From Zunongwangia pacifica (GTDB taxonomy: Bacteria; Bacteroidota; Bacteroidia; Flavobacteriales; Flavobacteriaceae), in NCBI RefSeq assembly GCF_023499215.1, contig NZ_JAKHSK010000004.1:170010-234009 (forward strand): 64,000 nt of DNA, written 5' to 3'. Every line of letters begins with the position of its first letter. Position 1 is the first letter of the stretch. Positions 25,806 to 34,489 of the stretch are shown in pieces. A program made the position numbers and the translations under genes. Below the pieces are notes generated by a model that was not told the origin of the DNA, searched no databases, and was given only the letters and a program-made list of their open reading frames with translations.

Positions 25806-26927
25806 ATGAAAAATATTCGTCTGTTTATTTGTCTTTTAATTTGTTCGCAGCTAAGTATTGCGCAGCAGATTGATCGCGATCAGGTTTTAAAAGATATGGA
25901 ACTTGCCAATGCTTATTTTATGCAAAAATGGCCAGATGTAGGTAAAACCATAATTACGAATAAAGAACGGCCAAGTAATATCTGGACGCGTGGCGTGTAT
26001 TATGAAGGATTAATGGCATTGCACGAAATTATGCCTAAAGACGAATATTATAATTATGCCTTGGATTGGGCAAATTTCCATAATTGGGGATTTAGAAGTG
26101 GTAATGAAACCCGTAATGCCGATGATTACTGTGCTGCCCAAACGTATATTGATCTTTATAATTTACAACCAGATCCAAAAAAGTTAAAAAATACCAGGGC
26201 CTGTATGCAAAAGTTTTTGGCAACACCGCAAACTGGCGATTGGGATTGGATTGATGCCATACAAATGGGAATGCCGGTTTTTGCGAAAATGGGTGTTTTA
26301 GAGGACGATTCTCGTTACTACGAAAAGATGTACCAAATGTATATGGATACAAGGAATGCTATTGGAGGTAACGGACTTTTTAATGAAAAAGATGGATTAT
26401 GGTGGAGAGATGCAGATTTTGATCCGCCGTATACTGAACCAAACGGAGAAGATTCTTATTGGAGTAGAGGAAACGGTTGGGTGATAGGAGCTTTAGCAAA
26501 AGTGTTGTCGATTATTCCTGAAGGTACTGTACACGAAGAACAGTACAAAGAAGATCTTGAAGCGATGGCTGAAGCTTTGGTGAAAGTGCAGCGTAAAGAT
26601 GGTTTTTGGAATGTAAGTTTACATGACGAAGGCCACTTTGGGGGGAAAGAACTTTCTGGTACCGCTCTGTTTGTTTATGGGATGGCTTATGGCGTAAACA
26701 ACGGAATTTTAGATAAAGAAAAATACATGCCGGTAATTACCAAAGCCTGGAATGCAATGGTAAAAGATGGACTTCACGAAAACGGATTTTTAGGTTGGGT
26801 GCAATCTACCGGAAAAGAACCAAAAGATGGGCAACCTTTATCGTATGATAAAACGCCAGATTTTGAAGATTATGGTTTAGGTTGCTTTTTACTGGCCGGA
26901 GCTGAAGTTTATAGAATTCAATTTTAA
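25806..26927 (+). CDS. GH105 unsaturated rhamnogalacturonyl hydrolase
   Basis: A 373-residue (alpha/alpha)6-barrel protein of GH105 (YteR/RhiN type) with a signal peptide ending SIAQQ. It hydrolyses the unsaturated uronic acid from lyase-generated oligosaccharides. The proposed catalytic Asp150 is in DWIDAIQMGMPVF, and the family motif SRGNGWVIGAL follows GEDSYW. Additional blocks are WTRGVYYEGLMALHEI and SGTALFVYGMAYG. The released unsaturated galacturonate rearranges to the substrate of KduI, whose gene tail opens this window, so this enzyme directly links the cluster at 23-29 kb with the catabolic block at 1-13 kb. GH88 is the nearest alternative family, but length and motifs favour GH105. 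The next gene starts two bases after its stop. Confidence 0.92.
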   Translation: MKNIRLFICLLICSQLSIAQQIDRDQVLKDMELANAYFMQKWPDVGKTIITNKERPSNIWTRGVYYEGLMALHEIMPKDEYYNYALDWANFHNWGFRSGNETRNADDYCAAQTYIDLYNLQPDPKKLKNTRACMQKFLATPQTGDWDWIDAIQMGMPVFAKMGVLEDDSRYYEKMYQMYMDTRNAIGGNGLFNEKDGLWWRDADFDPPYTEPNGEDSYWSRGNGWVIGALAKVLSIIPEGTVHEEQYKEDLEAMAEALVKVQRKDGFWNVSLHDEGHFGGKELSGTALFVYGMAYGVNNGILDKEKYMPVITKAWNAMVKDGLHENGFLGWVQSTGKEPKDGQPLSYDKTPDFEDYGLGCFLLAGAEVYRIQF

Positions 26928-26929
26928 GG

Positions 26930-27844
26930 ATGAGAAAATTACTTATTCTGTTTCTCTTTTTTAGTGTTTTTCATAGTAAAGCTCAGGATTTTGAGATGCT
27001 GCTTTGGGAAGATACAATTCCCGGAAGTATAGAAAACAACGAATATCAGGAAGCACAAAAGTTCGATGGCGATCACTTAATAGGCGTAAGCAAAGTTAAG
27101 GAACCAAAACTTTATGCCTATATGGCAAAGGGAGATTCGTTAAGAAGCGCCGTTATTATTTTTCCCGGGGGTGGTTATAGTCATTTGGCGATCGATAAGG
27201 AAGGATTTAAACTGGCAGAATGGCTGGTTTCTAAAGGGATTTCAGCTTTTGTGCTTAAATATCGTTTACCTGATGACCATATTATGGAGAATAAATCTGT
27301 AGTGCCATTGATGGATGCCCAGCGAGCCGTAAGATTGTTGCGAGGTAATGCTGAAAAATGGAATCTTGATCCAGATAAAATCGGGATTATGGGATTTTCG
27401 GCAGGAGGGCATCTAGCGGCAAGCCTTTCCACACATTTTAATGAAAAAGTTTATCCTGAAGCGATAAAGGAAAGTGCCCGCCCGGATTTTTCAATATTGG
27501 TTTATCCGGTAGTAAGTTTAACTAATGAAATTACCCATCTGGGTTCCCGAGAGCGTTTGCTGGGAAAAACACCTTCAGAAGAATTAGTCGAATATTTTTC
27601 GAATGAAACTCAGGTTTCAGAAAATACACCACCAACATTTTTGGTTCACGCGATGGACGATCATGCCGTTCCGGTAGAAAATAGCCTTAAGTATTTAAAA
27701 GCTCTGAAGGAAAACAAGGTTCCCACTGAAATTCATATTTTTGAGAATGGTGGTCACGGTTTCGGGATGGGAAGACAACTCACCAATAATACCTGGACCA
27801 CCAGCTTATTAAACTGGCTTAAATTGCATCATTATAAAATTTAA
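26930..27844 (+). CDS. Secreted alpha/beta-hydrolase esterase (acetyl-esterase-like)
   Basis: A 304-residue alpha/beta-hydrolase with signal peptide MRKLLILFLFFSVFHSKAQ. The oxyanion region is FPGGGYSHLA. The catalytic triad is visible: Ser157 in GFSAGGH, Asp244 in MDDHAVPV and His276 in NGGHGFGMG. This arrangement matches the BD-FAE/acetyl-xylan-esterase-like group (COG0657). Within the cluster it most plausibly removes acetyl groups from rhamnogalacturonan oligosaccharides so that the GH105 and GH106 enzymes can act. It is separated from the GH105 gene by only two bases and from the next gene by five bases, so co-transcription is near certain. Substrate is an inference; xylan acetyl ester or another O-acyl group is possible. 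Confidence 0.85.
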   Translation: MRKLLILFLFFSVFHSKAQDFEMLLWEDTIPGSIENNEYQEAQKFDGDHLIGVSKVKEPKLYAYMAKGDSLRSAVIIFPGGGYSHLAIDKEGFKLAEWLVSKGISAFVLKYRLPDDHIMENKSVVPLMDAQRAVRLLRGNAEKWNLDPDKIGIMGFSAGGHLAASLSTHFNEKVYPEAIKESARPDFSILVYPVVSLTNEITHLGSRERLLGKTPSEELVEYFSNETQVSENTPPTFLVHAMDDHAVPVENSLKYLKALKENKVPTEIHIFENGGHGFGMGRQLTNNTWTTSLLNWLKLHHYKI

Positions 27845-27849
27845 ACTCC

Positions 27850-28791
27850 ATGAAATTAAATCAGTTTTTAAGTTCCATAATTCTTCTTTGCTTTTTTATC
27901 TCTTGTAATGCCCAAAAAGAGGTGTATCTATTCAGTTATTTTAAAGGAAATGGGGAACATGGTTTACATTATGCCTATAGCAAAGACGGATTAAAATGGG
28001 AAACTTTACATAACGATAAGTCTTTATTGACCCCTGAAGTTGGTGAGCAGAAATTGATGCGTGATCCCTGTATTATAAAAGGTGGTGATGATAAATATCA
28101 CATGGTTTGGACTACGGGTTGGACAGAACGCGGGATTGGCTATGCCTCTTCTGAAGATTTGATCAACTGGTCACCGCAAGAATTGATTCCCGTAATGGAA
28201 GATGAAGAAACCGCTAGAAATTGTTGGGCACCTGAAATTACTTATGATCAGAAGAAAGACGAATATATGATTTACTGGGCTACAACAATTCCGGGTAAAT
28301 TTCCTGAAACGCAATCTGATATGGATAGTGGCTACAATCACCGCATGTACTATGTAACTACCAAAGATTTTAAAGATTATTCTGAAACGAAACTTTTATA
28401 TGAGCCTGGATTCAATGTGATTGATGCCAGTATTAGCTGGCATGATGGAAAATATGTTATGATTTTAAAAGATGAAACCAGAGAGCCTGCACAAAAGAAT
28501 TTAAAAGTTGCTTTCGCTGAAAATTTAACCGGTCCATACAGTGATGCCAGTAAACCCATTACCGGAAAATATTGGGCAGAAGGGCCAACTATGCTAAAAA
28601 TAGACAATCAATATATTGTTTATTTTGATAAATATACCGATCATCAATACGGTGCCGTTGCTTCAAAAGATCTAAAAAACTGGACCGATATTTCAGATCA
28701 AATTACTTTTCCTAAAGGAACGCGGCATGGTACAGCCATAAAAATTACTCAAGCCCAGTTGGAGAAATTAAAAAGTATCGATAAAAAATAG
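27850..28791 (+). CDS. GH43-like five-bladed beta-propeller lipoprotein
   Basis: A 313-residue predicted lipoprotein (lipobox FISC followed by NAQ). The fold signature is that of clan F/J-type glycosidases: Asp72 in MRDPCIIKGG (catalytic base position), IDASISWHDGKYVMI (pKa-modulator Asp) and Glu244 in WAEGPTM (general acid). Blades show YSKDGLKWE, SSEDLINWS and ASKDLKNWT repeats. GH43 members include arabinofuranosidases and galactosidases of pectin side chains, which fits the neighbours, but the subfamily cannot be set by eye and a GH117- or GH32-like activity is not excluded. It is the last gene of the cluster; a disrupted hairpin repeat follows at about 28809-28853. Confidence 0.75.
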   Translation: MKLNQFLSSIILLCFFISCNAQKEVYLFSYFKGNGEHGLHYAYSKDGLKWETLHNDKSLLTPEVGEQKLMRDPCIIKGGDDKYHMVWTTGWTERGIGYASSEDLINWSPQELIPVMEDEETARNCWAPEITYDQKKDEYMIYWATTIPGKFPETQSDMDSGYNHRMYYVTTKDFKDYSETKLLYEPGFNVIDASISWHDGKYVMILKDETREPAQKNLKVAFAENLTGPYSDASKPITGKYWAEGPTMLKIDNQYIVYFDKYTDHQYGAVASKDLKNWTDISDQITFPKGTRHGTAIKITQAQLEKLKSIDKK

Positions 28792-28808
28792 AATGTAATT
28801 AAACTTTT

Positions 28809-28853
28809 TAGACCTCATAGTCCCGATAGCTATATTGGATTAAACCTGTGAAG
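28809..28853. repeat. Disrupted copy of the GACCTCACAGG hairpin repeat
   Basis: TTAGACCTCATAG and AAACCTGTGAAGTCT correspond to the two arms of the perfect hairpins at 5896 and 10884, but the loop is replaced by about 20 bases that include TCCCGATAGCTAT, a half of the 18-base palindrome seen at 3768 and 5554. It looks like one repeat inserted into or fused with another. Confidence 0.6.
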
Positions 28854-28959
28854 TCTGTGTTGTATTTAATCGACTTTGACCTGATATTGATAAATTTCTG
28901 GTGTAATATTGTGTAATTTAAACCATCAATAACTAAGCTCTAAGCCTCTTACTTAAAAA

Positions 28960-30363
28960 TTAATCATTCTCATACTCAATTCTAAGAGTTTCAAATAACT
29001 TTGCGATAGCAAGATTTAATTCGTTATTGATTTTGTTCCTTTTCAAGATATAATCAATAAGCTTATTTTCTCGCGTGTTGATGTAGAAAATAGAACTTTC
29101 GCCCATTTCAAAAAGGCGTTTTTCGGCTTCCACCATAATTTCACTTTCGCTTACGATATTGGTCACGATGGTCATTTGTTCTTGTAAACTAAGTATTTCT
29201 CTTTCGGTAGCTTTTATTTTGTTGCTTAATTTCCAGGCATTTTCAGATAGTTTAAATTCTGCCTGCTCCCTTTTCACTTTAGAAAGCCTTAAATCTCCGC
29301 GTTCTTTCCGTAGAAATAAAGGAAAGCTTACTTTAACTCCGGCTTTATAATTGTTGGTATTTATATAATCTGGCTCGTCGATTTCTTCGGAAATAAAATT
29401 ATATTCAACATCAATTTTTGGTAAAAGTTTGTTTCTTTTTAGCCTAATATCAAGGTCATAAGCTTCTAAATCGTAATTTAAAGATTGTAACTTAGGGTGA
29501 TTTTCTATTGCCGTAGCATTACCTAATAATTGCTCGATCCCTAAAACTGAAGGGATATCCAGAATTTCAGGAGCCGGTTTCATTCGGTCTTCCAGTTCTA
29601 TGGGAATATTTTCTATCCAAAGGTAGTTACTCAAAGCCAGTTTTGCTTTTTGAAGTTTCAGTTCAGCCTGCTTAAGATCTAATTTTCTGTTTCGTACTGT
29701 AATCATGGTTTCTACAGTATCTATAGCGGGTGTTTCCCCAAGTCGGCTGGAAGTGGCAATACCTTCAAACCGAATGAGGGCATTTTCTAAAAACTCTTCG
29801 TAAACCGATGTATTTTGAAAATAGTAAACCCAATCGGCATAAGCTTTTGTGGCATCGGCCAGCACCTGGTTTACCTGAATATTTCGCTCTAATTGAGATT
29901 GTTGCTGAAAGATCTTTGCCTGTTTAAGGTTATTCATCCTTTCATTGTAAAGCAATCCCTGAGCAAGGCTTATATTCACGCCGGCGCTCCATAAACCATC
30001 ATCTGGCGTGTTGTTTTCTGGGTTTAGGTAATATCCTTCATTCTGTTCGTAGCCTGCTTTAAGATCGATTCCGTACCAGGTGGGAATTTTAAAAGTGCCG
30101 TGCCAAAGGGAATAATATTCGGTGCCATGAAAGTTTTTTTCTTTCATTCCGCCTTCCAGTTTAGGATCAAAAGCCCCTCTGGATTTTAATAATTTAGCCT
30201 CGGCTCCAGAAAGTTCCAGATTGGCCTGGGCTACAATGGGATGGTATCGTTTTACCATGGCCAGGAACTCTTCCAGCGTGAAGATTTCAGATTCCTGTTC
30301 TTGTGCATTTCCGAAGAAAATACCAAAAAAAGAAAAGAAAAATAAACAAATGAATTTTCGCAT
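28960..30363 (-). CDS. TolC-type outer-membrane efflux channel
   Basis: A 467-residue outer-membrane factor. I start it at the ATG at 30363, one base after the upstream gene's stop, because a clear signal peptide begins there (RKFICLFFFSFFGIFFGNAQ). The body has the two long helical repeats of the TolC family: FLAMVKRYHPIVAQANLELSG, LLKSRGAFDPKLEGG, and in the second half RLKRNKLLPKIDVEYN and VSFPLFLRKERGDLRLSKVK. It would form the outer-membrane duct for the exporter encoded upstream (HlyD-like adaptor and ABC protein). All three genes are on the minus strand with 1- to 15-base spacing, so they form one operon with this gene last. The transported molecule is not indicated. Confidence 0.88.
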   Translation of the reverse strand: MRKFICLFFFSFFGIFFGNAQEQESEIFTLEEFLAMVKRYHPIVAQANLELSGAEAKLLKSRGAFDPKLEGGMKEKNFHGTEYYSLWHGTFKIPTWYGIDLKAGYEQNEGYYLNPENNTPDDGLWSAGVNISLAQGLLYNERMNNLKQAKIFQQQSQLERNIQVNQVLADATKAYADWVYYFQNTSVYEEFLENALIRFEGIATSSRLGETPAIDTVETMITVRNRKLDLKQAELKLQKAKLALSNYLWIENIPIELEDRMKPAPEILDIPSVLGIEQLLGNATAIENHPKLQSLNYDLEAYDLDIRLKRNKLLPKIDVEYNFISEEIDEPDYINTNNYKAGVKVSFPLFLRKERGDLRLSKVKREQAEFKLSENAWKLSNKIKATEREILSLQEQMTIVTNIVSESEIMVEAEKRLFEMGESSIFYINTRENKLIDYILKRNKINNELNLAIAKLFETLRIEYEND

Positions 30364-30364
30364 A

Positions 30365-31747
30365 TTACTCCTTAGCATCTTTGGAATCACTTTTCTTTCC
30401 GTCTTTTTCTTTATCTGCGTTGGTATAGTAGTTTGGCGGGAAACCATTTAAATTTCGCCAAAGTTCATACCAAATAGGAACATCGTCCAGTAAAGCCAGC
30501 GTCCTGGCACCCGAGCCTACACGTAAGGCATCTGGCCATGCGTGTTTTTCACGTTCTTTTAGATCTGGAGAAAGCAAAATCCTATATTTACCATTGTCGC
30601 TAATAAAATTCTCTATCGCCACTACTTTTGCGCCATAAGTACCATAGGAAGCATTAGGCCAACCGCTAAATACGATTGCCGGCCAGCCATCAAATTGTAC
30701 TCTTACATGATCACCGATACTTATTAAAGGTAAATCGATGGGTTTTACATAAGTTTCTACGGCAATATCGATGTCTGATGGCATAATGGTCACCAGTTTC
30801 TCACCTTCTTTAAAGGTCTCACCGATACCTTGTTTTAATGCACGGTTTATATAGCCATTTTGTGGAGCACGGATATACAGCATATTTTTCCTAATTTCAT
30901 AATTAGAGAGTGAATTTTCTAATTTAGAAACCTGTGCTTCGGCATCAAACCTTGATGAATTTGCGGTGGATATTTCCCCTTCAATTTTATTAATTTTATC
31001 GATATAATTGGCTTCTATACGATTCACCTCCATGATCGCATTAAGCAATTCATTTTTACTGCTTAGTAATTTATTTTCCAAATCGATCACCTTGGCCTGG
31101 GATTCCTGAAATTTAGATTGTTTGGTTTCTAAATCCAGTCTCGATTTTAGGCCCTCTTCATATAACTCGCTGGTACGAGCATACTGCCTTTCGGCAATGC
31201 TTAGGTTTACTTTGGCAGCTTCTAAAGAAATACTATCACTGTTAATTTTAAGATCGGCTTGTTTTCTTTTATTTCGGGTTTGTTCTAACTTTAATATTCT
31301 TTCGCGCTGTATTGCTTGTAATTGTCGGTGCAGGGCTTCTATTTTTTGCCCGTAAGATTCGAATGAGTTGCTTTTGGAAGCTAACTGATCTCCTGTTCTT
31401 TCTACCAGAAGCGGATCAAAATATTCATTTTTTACTTCAGTAATATGTAAAATAGTATCTCCTTTTTCAACATAATCACCTTCCTGAACGTACCATTTTT
31501 GGATTTGCCCGGGGATAGGTGATTGCAGTGTTTGTGGTCTTTGATCAGGTTTTAGGGTAGTTACGTAACCTCTACTGCTAATAGTTTGCGTCCAGGGGAA
31601 AAACAGTAGAACTAGTAAAAACACAAAAGTTCCTAATAGTATCCTGGAAAGAAGCTGGTGGTGGCTTCTTTTCACGATCAGCGAAAAAGCGCTAAACTCT
31701 TCAAAGTTTACCTTTTCGCCCAATTTTGTATTAGAAAGATTAAGCAT
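30365..31747 (-). CDS. HlyD-family membrane-fusion (adaptor) protein
   Basis: A 460-residue periplasmic adaptor. A membrane anchor spans about residues 36-55 (ILLGTFVFLLVLLFFPW). The biotinyl-lipoyl-like half motif QSPIPGQIQKWYVQEGDYVEKGDTI follows at about 80-104, then a long coiled-coil hairpin (about 120-280), the second lipoyl half near RAPQNGYINRALKQGIG, and a beta-barrel with VRVQFDGWPAIVFSGWP. This order is that of HlyD/type-I-secretion adaptors. It lies between the ABC protein gene (15-base gap) and the TolC-type gene (one-base gap). The C-terminal tail is rich in Lys, Asp and Glu. Confidence 0.9.
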   Translation of the reverse strand: MLNLSNTKLGEKVNFEEFSAFSLIVKRSHHQLLSRILLGTFVFLLVLLFFPWTQTISSRGYVTTLKPDQRPQTLQSPIPGQIQKWYVQEGDYVEKGDTILHITEVKNEYFDPLLVERTGDQLASKSNSFESYGQKIEALHRQLQAIQRERILKLEQTRNKRKQADLKINSDSISLEAAKVNLSIAERQYARTSELYEEGLKSRLDLETKQSKFQESQAKVIDLENKLLSSKNELLNAIMEVNRIEANYIDKINKIEGEISTANSSRFDAEAQVSKLENSLSNYEIRKNMLYIRAPQNGYINRALKQGIGETFKEGEKLVTIMPSDIDIAVETYVKPIDLPLISIGDHVRVQFDGWPAIVFSGWPNASYGTYGAKVVAIENFISDNGKYRILLSPDLKEREKHAWPDALRVGSGARTLALLDDVPIWYELWRNLNGFPPNYYTNADKEKDGKKSDSKDAKE

Positions 31748-31762
31748 TTATGATTTAATTTT

Positions 31763-33367
31763 TTATTTCTGTTTTATGTATAGAGGCTCAAATTCGTTTA
31801 ATTGATGCGCATCATCGGCAAGGAAAACACAGGTTTTATCTATTTTAATGTGTTTCATCAATGCTTTTTGATCATTTTCTGAAAGAATATATCCTTTCTC
31901 AATCATTAAAAATTTAGGATCTTTTAGCAAGGCTCTAATAAGGCAAATCTTTTTCGCTGTTTTAGCTCCAATTTTTTTATTACCGGAAAATATATACGTA
32001 TTTAAAGAATCTGGGAGTTTATTAATATGATCCAATATGTTAAAATCTTCCAGCATCTGGTAGACCCTGTCTGAACTCATATTAGGGTTGCTAAGGGTTA
32101 AGTTTTCCCAAATGGTGCCTTCAAAAATACTGTCGGTATTTAAAAGTAATGCGATTTTATTACGGTAGTTATCCAGATTAATATTGGCAATTTCTTCACG
32201 GTTAAAGAAAATTCGTCCTTTTTTAGTTTTCTTCATTCCAGAGAGGTAATGGAAAAAGTCATTCACAACAATTTCTGCACCAACAATATTAATAAGATCG
32301 CCCTCGTTTACCACTAAATCTGGGATCACACTCTCTTCGATATGAAGGTTTTCTATTTTAATAGGGAAAAGTTGCACATCGTTTTCATGAACACCTGTTT
32401 TACGATCTAATTTTTTAGAAGTTACTTCACTAATTTTTTCAACGGCGGTAACCACATCGTAAATAGTTTCCAGGCTAAGGCCTATTTTTTCTACGGAATT
32501 TATAACGAGTACAATAATAATTTCAGCAGCAACAAACTGCCCAATATTCATTTGCTGATTAATCACCAGTAAACCTCCTATTAAAAGTAGTCCTAAAGTC
32601 ACAATAACTTTAAAAACCACCATTTGTTTATACTGGTTTTTTACAGTACCAAAGTGTGACTGTCTTTCTTCCAGATATTTTTTTACAAGCGTATTGTTTT
32701 TATTTTGCTCGTACTCATCTGGAAAAATTTTAAAGGTCCTAAAATTCGCGGCTACCTGCTGAATCCAAAAAGCAATATGATATTTCTTTTTAGATTCCAG
32801 AATGCTTGTCTCTAAAGCTTTAGAAAGGCTAAATTTAAAGATGATGTAGATAAGAACGATCAATAAAATAGCAAAAGCAATAAAGAAAGGATGGTAAAAA
32901 GACAATAATAATAGACCAAAAATAATTTGGATTACTGCCGCGGGAAAATCCAATAGCAATTTCTGTAATCCTTTTTGAAGTGTTAGCACATCAAAAAATC
33001 TGTTGGATAGTTCTGGGGGATAGTAATTTTCTAATTCCCGAACCCGCATTTTTGGAAAGCGGTAAATGAATTCGAAAGAGGCGCGGGTAAATACTTTTTC
33101 CTGAATATTTTCTACCAGATCTAGTTGTAAAACTTGTAAGGCTCCGTTAAATGCCACGCCAAGAGTTACCAGGCAGGTTAATAAAATCCAGGAGGTAGAA
33201 ACTTCAGCGCCCTGGATAAGATTAATAATTGCCTGTATCCCTAAAGGTAGGGTTAAGCTAATAATACCTGCAAAAATCGCATAATATAAAACGTGTAAAA
33301 TATCTCGTTTTTCGAGTTTTAGCAGATTCCATAGTTTAGTCCAGGGTGAAATTGAACTTTTGGCCAT
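31763..33367 (-). CDS. ABC exporter-like protein with degenerate nucleotide-binding domain
   Basis: A 534-residue protein with an intact exporter membrane domain (about residues 20-310, six hydrophobic segments, e.g. IFAGIISLTLPLGIQAI and LLLIGGLLVINQQMNIGQF) followed by a recognisable but non-catalytic ATPase domain (about 335-534). Walker A reads GAEIVVNDF instead of GxxGxGKST; the Q-loop Gln is Asn (LLLNTDSIFEGTI); the LSGGQ signature is replaced by KIGAKTAKK; Walker B and its catalytic Glu read FLMIEKG; the switch His region is FLADDA. The order and spacing of the domain are otherwise preserved, including ENLTL and IRALLKDP. No peptidase domain is present. It opens an operon with the HlyD- and TolC-type genes. 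ATP hydrolysis by this protein is very unlikely; it may act with another ATPase or by another mechanism. Confidence 0.88.
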   Translation of the reverse strand: MAKSSISPWTKLWNLLKLEKRDILHVLYYAIFAGIISLTLPLGIQAIINLIQGAEVSTSWILLTCLVTLGVAFNGALQVLQLDLVENIQEKVFTRASFEFIYRFPKMRVRELENYYPPELSNRFFDVLTLQKGLQKLLLDFPAAVIQIIFGLLLLSFYHPFFIAFAILLIVLIYIIFKFSLSKALETSILESKKKYHIAFWIQQVAANFRTFKIFPDEYEQNKNNTLVKKYLEERQSHFGTVKNQYKQMVVFKVIVTLGLLLIGGLLVINQQMNIGQFVAAEIIIVLVINSVEKIGLSLETIYDVVTAVEKISEVTSKKLDRKTGVHENDVQLFPIKIENLHIEESVIPDLVVNEGDLINIVGAEIVVNDFFHYLSGMKKTKKGRIFFNREEIANINLDNYRNKIALLLNTDSIFEGTIWENLTLSNPNMSSDRVYQMLEDFNILDHINKLPDSLNTYIFSGNKKIGAKTAKKICLIRALLKDPKFLMIEKGYILSENDQKALMKHIKIDKTCVFLADDAHQLNEFEPLYIKQK

Positions 33368-33962
33368 ATATAATTAAATGATTTGTAACTATTTAAAAAT
33401 GATTAATATAGGTTTTCGAATCTGTAAATGTAATTAAAAGTTGCGTTCTTGTCTAAAGCTTCAGAATTTTATAACATTCCTTTAGCTGCTTGCGAAAATA
33501 GAATGGGATTATTAAAAAATCTTTATATCGAGATTAAAATACCATTAGAATTTCTTAATAAGTACTAAAATTTTGCTTTACTCCCCTTTTTACCAAGGGT
33601 TTTAAGGGAAAAGCATAGAAAATATAAACTTACGATTTATTCTTTTAGTAATGATTGTATCGCAATTCTTTTACTTGATAATTCAGATTAAATGATTAGA
33701 AAGCTTATTTGAAAAAAATGTTCTCATAATTGCCTAATGGCTTGCTTAAGGAGTGCTAATAAAGAACAAACAATGTTATACCTCTCAATGAATACTAACC
33801 ATAGCAAAAATTATAGGTCTGGATATATGATTTGAAGCGGAGCCATTTGATATTTTAAAGTAAAATGGTTTTTAACAAGTTTAAAACTAGGCGAGTGGAT
33901 TTACCTCTTTAATTTTATAAAATTTTAAGGTTTAAATAACGAATTTCAATCATAGCTTTTTC

Positions 33963-33970
33963 TATATTTG
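33963..33970 (+). promoter_or_regulatory. Candidate -7 box (TATATTTG) upstream of the riboswitch-nrd transcript
   Basis: Matches the Bacteroidetes TAnnTTTG consensus, on the correct strand and about 270 bases before the riboswitch. A hairpin with a T tail at 34028-34062 lies in between, so a closer promoter is equally possible. No strong -33 box was seen. Confidence 0.35.
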
Positions 33971-34157
33971 TGCCGCGCTATTGGCGTTTCTTTCCCAAAA
34001 TAGCATTCTTTATATTTTTTTAATTATCAAGACCTTTGATTTATAAAAGTCTTTATTTTTTGTAAACAATTGATTGTTGCTTAAAATTCAACTTTCTTGT
34101 TTTCAGTATTTTATAAAATTAAATGTAAAACTTTATAAATCAGTGGTTTCTAAATTG

Positions 34158-34173
34158 TTCACAAAATTGTGAA
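34158..34173. promoter_or_regulatory. Palindrome TTCACAAAATTGTGAA, possible operator
   Basis: Seven-base arms TTCACAA and TTGTGAA around AA, located about 60 bases before the riboswitch. Its position upstream of nrdBA raises the question of an NrdR or other repressor site; the sequence only loosely resembles the ACACTATAT-type NrdR box. Low confidence. Confidence 0.3.
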
Positions 34174-34231
34174 TAAGTATGATGAAATTTCTGAGAAAAG
34201 TATGCTCTTAGATTGTAATTTTGATTTGAAA

Positions 34232-34347
34232 TTATTGAACGAAATTTCATTAAAATTTAAGGGGGAATCATGTGCAAATCATGAGCTGTTGCGCAACTGT
34301 AAATTAGCGTTGCTGATAAGCCAGAATACCTTTTTTCGTTTCAATGA
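34232..34347 (+). promoter_or_regulatory. Cobalamin (B12) riboswitch
   Basis: The conserved core of the cobalamin riboswitch is readable in order: GGGAA (34263-34267), GCAAATC (34274-34280), GCTGT (34285-34289), GCGCAACTGTAA (34291-34302) and the B12 box AAGCCAGAATACC (34318-34330). The ends 34232-34242 (TTATTGAACGA) and 34336-34347 (TCGTTTCAATGA) can pair with one bulge as the closing stem. It lies 142 bases before the nrdB start. By analogy with riboswitch control of B12-independent isozymes, cobalamin binding should switch off nrdBA expression when a B12-dependent reductase can do the work. A 7+5 bp hairpin at 34389-34423 may belong to the expression platform, but it lacks a clear T tract. 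Confidence 0.93.
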
Positions 34348-34388
34348 CTTTTACTTTCGCATAAAAAGTAATGGTCTTGGAGATTAAA

Positions 34389-34423
34389 ATTCGATGTTTT
34401 TTTGAATAAAACTTTTATCGAAT
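34389..34423 (+). promoter_or_regulatory. Hairpin between riboswitch and nrdB (possible expression platform)
   Basis: ATTCGAT (34389-34395) pairs with ATCGAAT (34417-34423), with further GTTTT/AAAAC pairing inside. Whether it is an anti-terminator, a terminator without T tract or a processing site cannot be told from sequence alone. Confidence 0.4.
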
Positions 34424-34489
34424 AATAAGCATCCTTCCATTTCATTTTATGCTCTTGGTTTTTTGTTTCATTAACAACACAACAGCAGT

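Larger units (their letters stand above)
33368..34231. other. Long non-coding region upstream of the B12 riboswitch
   Basis: About 860 very AT-rich bases between the divergent ABC operon and the riboswitch, with no convincing gene on either strand. It contains a -7-type box TATATTTG at 33963-33970, a hairpin with T tail at about 34028-34062 (AAGACCTTTG paired with AAAAGTCTT), and a 16-base palindrome at 34158-34173. Confidence 0.6.

Noticed and set aside
34169..34387. Open reading frame of 72 codons upstream of nrdB
   Set aside because: It runs straight through the cobalamin riboswitch core; its codons are explained by conserved RNA motifs and it has no recognisable protein features.
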